DNA from: Bacteroidia bacterium
Lineage (GTDB): Bacteria; Bacteroidota; Bacteroidia; J057
Assembly: GCA_041391665.1 (NCBI GenBank)
Contig: JAWKNO010000001.1
Location: 1,178,001 to 1,242,000, forward strand
Reading direction: 5' to 3'
DNA length: 64,000 bases
The notes beneath the pieces are model-generated. The model saw nothing but the letters and a program-made list of their open reading frames with translations, was not told where the DNA came from and ran no database searches. The translations under genes and the position numbers were made by a program. Of the stretch, positions 60,154 through 64,000 are shown piece after piece (the stretch's first letter is position 1; each line of letters starts with the position of its first letter).

Positions 60154-61266
60154 ATGAAGATACTCCTCTGCCCCGACAAATTTAAAGGATCGTTGACCGC
60201 GGAAGAAGTCTGTCATTCTATTGCATCCGGGCTGAAAAAAAACTACCCGCAGGCGGAAACCATTTTCCACCCCATGGCCGACGGCGGCGACGGTTCACTG
60301 GAGGTATTGTCCCGGCACCTGAACCTCAAGCCCCTGACGGTTGCCACCACCGACCCGCTGGGCAGAAACATCGCCGCTACCTGCTTTACCACTGAGGATG
60401 CCGCTTTTATCGAACTTGCCAGCGCCAGCGGCCTGGTTTTGCTCGAAAACAACCTGCGCAATCCCCTTAATACTACCACAGTGGGTTCGGGCAGAATGAT
60501 CTCAGCGGTTATCGCCCGCGGGTTTCGGCAAATCTACCTCTTCCTCGGAGGCAGCGCCACCAATGATGCCGGCATGGGGATCGCTGCGGCCCTTGGCTGT
60601 GAGTTTTTGGGCGAAAACGGCGAACCGCTCCAACCCACAGGCGGCCAGTTGCACCATGTCTGCCACATCAGGCGCAACACCCTGCATGATTTTGGAAACA
60701 TAAATATTACGCTGCTCTGCGACGTGACCAATCCGCTTTTTGGTCCCAATGGCGCGGCCCACGTCTATGCCCGCCAGAAAGGCGCAAATGACGCACAAAT
60801 CATCCGTCTTGACGACGGACTACGCCACTTCAGCCAAATCCTTTTCAAAGAAACAGGCGCAGAAGTAGCCGACCTGCCCGGCTGTGGCGCAGCGGGAGGC
60901 ATCGCTGCCAGCATGGTCGCCCTGTTTGGCGCCAGAATCGAAAACGGCTTCGCCACCATCGCCAGGCTCACAAGCCTGGAACAGCAAATCCAGTCCGCCG
61001 ACCAGGTCATCAGTGGTGAAGGCAAACTCGACAGCCAGTCGCTGCAAGGCAAGGTTGTGGATGGCGTAGCGGGTCTTTGCCGCAGGCACGGCAAACCATT
61101 GACGCTGTTTGTCGGCAAAAATGAACTTGACGACACAGCATCCGCATCATTATACACAAAAGCCATTTATTCCATCTCAGAAAAAGCCAGAGACCTCGAA
61201 GACGCCATGCAAAATGGCGCCGCCTACCTTGAAGGGCTGGCGGAGCGCTACTCCCCCTATATATGA
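60154..61266 (+). CDS. glxK: Glycerate 2-kinase family (GlxK/GarK)
   Basis: 370 residues, normal for the GK1 glycerate kinase family (PF02595). Conserved blocks: CPDKFKGSLTAEEV at the start, ADGGDGSLEVL near 47, LASASGLVLLE, LGGSATNDAGMG near 132, and the GCGAAGGIAASM block. Phosphorylates D-glycerate, typically at C2, feeding sugar-acid breakdown into glycolysis. It stands alone behind the terminator, separate from the sugar operon, though a common pathway is possible. The gap to HsdM (184 bp) shows no feature. Confidence 0.93.
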   Translation: MKILLCPDKFKGSLTAEEVCHSIASGLKKNYPQAETIFHPMADGGDGSLEVLSRHLNLKPLTVATTDPLGRNIAATCFTTEDAAFIELASASGLVLLENNLRNPLNTTTVGSGRMISAVIARGFRQIYLFLGGSATNDAGMGIAAALGCEFLGENGEPLQPTGGQLHHVCHIRRNTLHDFGNINITLLCDVTNPLFGPNGAAHVYARQKGANDAQIIRLDDGLRHFSQILFKETGAEVADLPGCGAAGGIAASMVALFGARIENGFATIARLTSLEQQIQSADQVISGEGKLDSQSLQGKVVDGVAGLCRRHGKPLTLFVGKNELDDTASASLYTKAIYSISEKARDLEDAMQNGAAYLEGLAERYSPYI

Positions 61267-61450
61267 ATTCATGCTACCGACATAAGGAGGAGTTGCGGGC
61301 AGAACACATTCTTTGTCAGACTCCGGATAAGCCGACAGATATATGATACCTCCGGGAAAAGTATTTGGTGGACTGAAGAAATATCAGGAGATTTAAGCGG
61401 CATACCGGTCCCTGTTTCCTGGACTGGAATAGGAATAAAAACGCAATTAC

Positions 61451-63904
61451 ATGGCTATCAAAAAATCTGAACTGTACAGCTCTCTCTGGGCGAGTTGTGA
61501 TGCATTAAGAGGCGGAATGGACCCCAGTCAGTACAAAGACTATATTCTGGTACTCCTGTTTATTAAATACGTCAGCGACAAATATGCCAACGACCCCGAT
61601 GCCATTATCGAAATTCCCGAAGGTGGAAGTTTCAGAGATATGGCAGCACTAAAGGGCAATAAAGACATTGGTGACAAAATCAACATCATCATTGGCGAAC
61701 TGGCAAAAGCCAATGACCTGAAAGGCGTGATCGATGTGGCCGACTTTGCCGATGATGACAAGCTGGGCAAGGGCAAGGAAATGGTGGACAGGCTCTCCAA
61801 CCTCATTGCCATTTTTGAAAATCCGGCGCTCGACTTTTCCAAAAACCGGGCTGGCGGGGATGATATTCTCGGCGATGCCTTCGAGTACCTGATGAAAAAC
61901 TTTGCTACCGAAAGCGGAAAAAGCAAAGGCCAGTTCTACACCCCCAGTGAAGTAAGCCGCGTAATGGCAAAGGTGTTGAATATTCACGACGCTACGAACC
62001 GAACAACTTTTTATGATCCCACCTGCGGGTCCGGGTCGCTCCTGCTGAAGGCCATAGACGAAGCCGACGGAAAAGGTACAATTTACGGACAAGAAAAAGA
62101 CGTGGCTACTGCTGCGCTTGCCCGTATGAATATGATCCTGCACGGGCAGGAGGCCATTGAAATTCACCGGGGGCAAAGCACCTTGTCTGACCCCTATTTT
62201 ACAGAGAGTAACGGCCATCTGAAAACTTTCGATTTTGTGGTCGCTAATCCGCCTTTTTCTTCCAAAAACTGGGCAACCGGCTTCGACCCGCAAAATGATC
62301 TGTACGGACGCTTTGAAAAAGATGATGATGAAACTGCCAAAACAGGCAGGGCCATTTATAAAACCCCACCCGACAAAAACGGTGATTATGCCTTTCTGCT
62401 GCACATTCTCAAATCGCTGAAAAGCACCGGTAAAGGGGCTTGTATTTTGCCACACGGTGTCCTCTTCAGGGGCAATGCCGAGGCCGAAATTCGCAAGAGC
62501 CTGATTTTACGCGGCTATATCAAAGGCATTATCGGGCTGCCTGCCAACTTGTTTTACGGTACGGGTATTCCGGCTTGTATAATTGTAATGGACAAAGAAG
62601 GCGCCGGGGAACGCAAACATATCTTTATGGTGGATGCCAGCAAAGGTTTCATCAAAGACGGCAACAAAAACCGCTTGCGGGAGCAGGACATTCACAAGAT
62701 CGTGGACGTGTTTAACAAACAGATTGAACTGCCCAAATACAGCCGACTGGTAAGTGTGGAAGAAATCAGCGACCCCAAAAATGATTTCAACCTAAATATT
62801 CCGCGCTACATCGATAGTCAGGAAGCCGAAGACATACAAGATATTGAAGCCCATTTGCAGGGCGGAATCCCCAATCCCGACATCGATGCCCTGCAAGATT
62901 ATTGGGATGTTTATCCTTCTCTCCGCGAAGAACTGTTCAGAGCAGATCGGAAGGGGTATTCCCAGTTAACCATTGAGGCTTCTCAATTAAAAAATATGAT
63001 TTTCTCCCATCCGGAATTCGTTTCCTTCAGCCAGGAAATGGATGCGGTATTTGATGCCTGGAAAACCAGAAATACCCGCCTTTTGAAGTCTTTAACAGCA
63101 GGTACACATCCCAGGCAAACCATACACCGCATTTCGGAAGATGTGCTGACTACTTACACTGGCAGAGCCCTGATGGACAAATACGATGTGTATCAGCACC
63201 TGATGAACTATTGGAATGAGGTGATGCAGGACGATTGCTATCAGATTTCAGCCGAGGGATGGAAAGCAGAACTCAGCATCATCAGGCAAACCAAATCTGC
63301 CACTGTGTGGGATTGCGATCTGGTGCCTAAATACCTGGTGATTGACCGCTATTTCCTTGCCGAAAAACAAGCCATTGAAAACATGGAAGCTGAAAAAGAA
63401 AGTATAGCCAATCAACTCAGCGAACTCGAAGAAGAGCACAATACCGAAGATGGCTACTTTGCCGAATTGGACAAAGTGAACAAAGCCTCCGTTAATGGTG
63501 AATTGAAAATTGTCAATGGTGAATTGAAGAAAGAGGCAAAAAATGCTCAATTACTGGATAAGAAAACGGTGCTGGAACGATACTTACAACTCATAGAAAC
63601 CCAAACCGAACTCAACAAAAAAATCAAAGAAGCCCAGGCCGGCCTTGACAAAGAAGTCATTGAGCGCTACAAAACCCTCTCCGAAGACGAGATCAGGCAA
63701 CTGGTAGTGGACGATAAATGGATGGACAGCATAGCGCGCAGCGTAAAAACCGAAATGGAACGCATCAGCCAACGACTGACCCAACGCATTAAAGAACTGG
63801 CAGAACGTTACGAAATGCCGCTGCCCAAACAAACGGATGAAGTGAAACAGTTGGAGGAAAAGGTAAGCCAACATTTACTTAAAATGGGATTTGTATGGAA
63901 TTAG
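61451..63904 (+). CDS. hsdM: Type I restriction-modification methylase subunit HsdM
   Basis: 817 residues, long for HsdM (about 500-550). HsdM_N helical domain (LYSSLWASCDALRGG), then GQFYTPSEVSRVMAKVL, AdoMet motif I DPTCGSGSLLLKA (residues 189-201) and the adenine-methylase motif NPPFSSK (near 265). Residues about 500-817 are an added helical region with coiled coils, containing a small in-frame tandem repeat VNGELKIVNGELKK near 680. Methylates adenine in the recognition site set by an HsdS not in the window. Overlaps the next gene by ten bases. Confidence 0.95.
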   Translation: MAIKKSELYSSLWASCDALRGGMDPSQYKDYILVLLFIKYVSDKYANDPDAIIEIPEGGSFRDMAALKGNKDIGDKINIIIGELAKANDLKGVIDVADFADDDKLGKGKEMVDRLSNLIAIFENPALDFSKNRAGGDDILGDAFEYLMKNFATESGKSKGQFYTPSEVSRVMAKVLNIHDATNRTTFYDPTCGSGSLLLKAIDEADGKGTIYGQEKDVATAALARMNMILHGQEAIEIHRGQSTLSDPYFTESNGHLKTFDFVVANPPFSSKNWATGFDPQNDLYGRFEKDDDETAKTGRAIYKTPPDKNGDYAFLLHILKSLKSTGKGACILPHGVLFRGNAEAEIRKSLILRGYIKGIIGLPANLFYGTGIPACIIVMDKEGAGERKHIFMVDASKGFIKDGNKNRLREQDIHKIVDVFNKQIELPKYSRLVSVEEISDPKNDFNLNIPRYIDSQEAEDIQDIEAHLQGGIPNPDIDALQDYWDVYPSLREELFRADRKGYSQLTIEASQLKNMIFSHPEFVSFSQEMDAVFDAWKTRNTRLLKSLTAGTHPRQTIHRISEDVLTTYTGRALMDKYDVYQHLMNYWNEVMQDDCYQISAEGWKAELSIIRQTKSATVWDCDLVPKYLVIDRYFLAEKQAIENMEAEKESIANQLSELEEEHNTEDGYFAELDKVNKASVNGELKIVNGELKKEAKNAQLLDKKTVLERYLQLIETQTELNKKIKEAQAGLDKEVIERYKTLSEDEIRQLVVDDKWMDSIARSVKTEMERISQRLTQRIKELAERYEMPLPKQTDEVKQLEEKVSQHLLKMGFVWN

Positions 63905-64000
63905 CACACTATAAAAATTTGCTTGATGACATCAAAAAAAGAATTCACCAGGCACAATCAAAAGCTTTGTACGCTATTAGTGCGGAGATGATATTGATGT
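63895..64000 (+). CDS. DUF1016 (YhcG-like) PDDEXK nuclease, N-terminal fragment
   Basis: Starts ten bases before the HsdM stop, in another frame, and runs off the window after 35 codons: MELAHYKNLLDDIKKRIHQA and then QSKALYAISAEMILM. The pattern YxxLLxxIKxRIxxAQxxA is the start of DUF1016_N. The full family (about 330-350 residues) adds a PDDEXK nuclease domain, not visible here. Such genes often sit inside type I R-M loci between hsdM and hsdS. Overlap with HsdM argues for the same operon. Confidence 0.75.
   Translation, partial: MELAHYKNLLDDIKKRIHQAQSKALYAISAEMILM

Noticed and set aside
1..64000. CRISPR arrays, rRNA and tRNA genes
   Set aside because: No regularly spaced direct repeats with unique spacers and no tRNA cloverleaf or rRNA blocks were seen on reading; a covariance search was not possible here.

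Overview
The window is a stretch of bacterial chromosome, almost certainly from Bacteroidota (Saprospirales- or Cytophagales-like). This rests on promoter boxes of the TAnnTTTG type lying only 8-10 bases before start codons, weak or absent Shine-Dalgarno sequences, many lipoproteins, a periplasmic beta-propeller/Y_Y_Y sensor kinase and a membrane-anchored propeller regulator. No rRNA, tRNA, CRISPR array or integrase gene was seen.

Layout. (1) 1-9.2 kb is ordinary backbone: the end of a MORN-repeat protein, a DUF695-RraB fusion, a minus-strand run (metallophosphoesterase, FAD monooxygenase, TPR adenylate cyclase, NRAMP-like transporter), then metG and a DUF433 antitoxin whose toxin is broken. 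(2) About 9.3-24.5 kb is accessory DNA built like an integron cassette array with no integrase in view. Plus-strand genes or small operons sit between a GTTnnnnnnn box just before the first start codon and its reverse complement just after the last stop. Four boxed pairs match 10/10, two more 9/10 and 8/10, and imperfect hairpins resembling attC sites join neighbouring cassettes. Cargo includes an AIPR-type phage-resistance protein, two membrane proteins (one with an effector-associated-like domain), lipoproteins, an esterase, two Crp/Fnr regulators with their own redox genes, and a CAP-domain protein. A MITE has landed in several attC sites, and a 678-bp unit with a Cys-rich secreted protein occurs twice, nearly identical. 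(3) 24.5-32 kb has secreted proteins of unknown role, a NarL-type two-component system and a sulfatase lipoprotein.

(4) 32.1-49.3 kb is a minus-strand operon of eight genes for beta-1,3-glucan without SusC/SusD. It encodes a glycosidase fused to an outer-membrane beta-barrel, a multidomain binding lipoprotein, a GH16 laminarinase, a GH149-like phosphorylase, a GH17 lipoprotein, an MFS sugar symporter fused to a GH17 domain, a free GH17 and a propeller/HTH regulator. Together they could cut, import, trim and phosphorolyse laminarin-like glucan. This is the best candidate for an undescribed system, alongside the cassette array.

(5) 49.8-50.6 kb holds a DUF2975/YozG-type pair behind a perfect palindrome. 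(6) 50.7-57.8 kb is a seven-gene sugar ABC transporter and catabolic operon (two permeases, RbsA-type ATPase, binding lipoprotein, TIM-barrel isomerase, PGDH_C-type and Gfo/Idh/MocA dehydrogenases). (7) 57.9-64 kb has DUF3124 and MarC proteins, an SPFH/prohibitin-like lipoprotein, a terminator, glycerate kinase, and the start of a type I restriction-modification locus (HsdM, then a DUF1016/YhcG nuclease cut by the window end).
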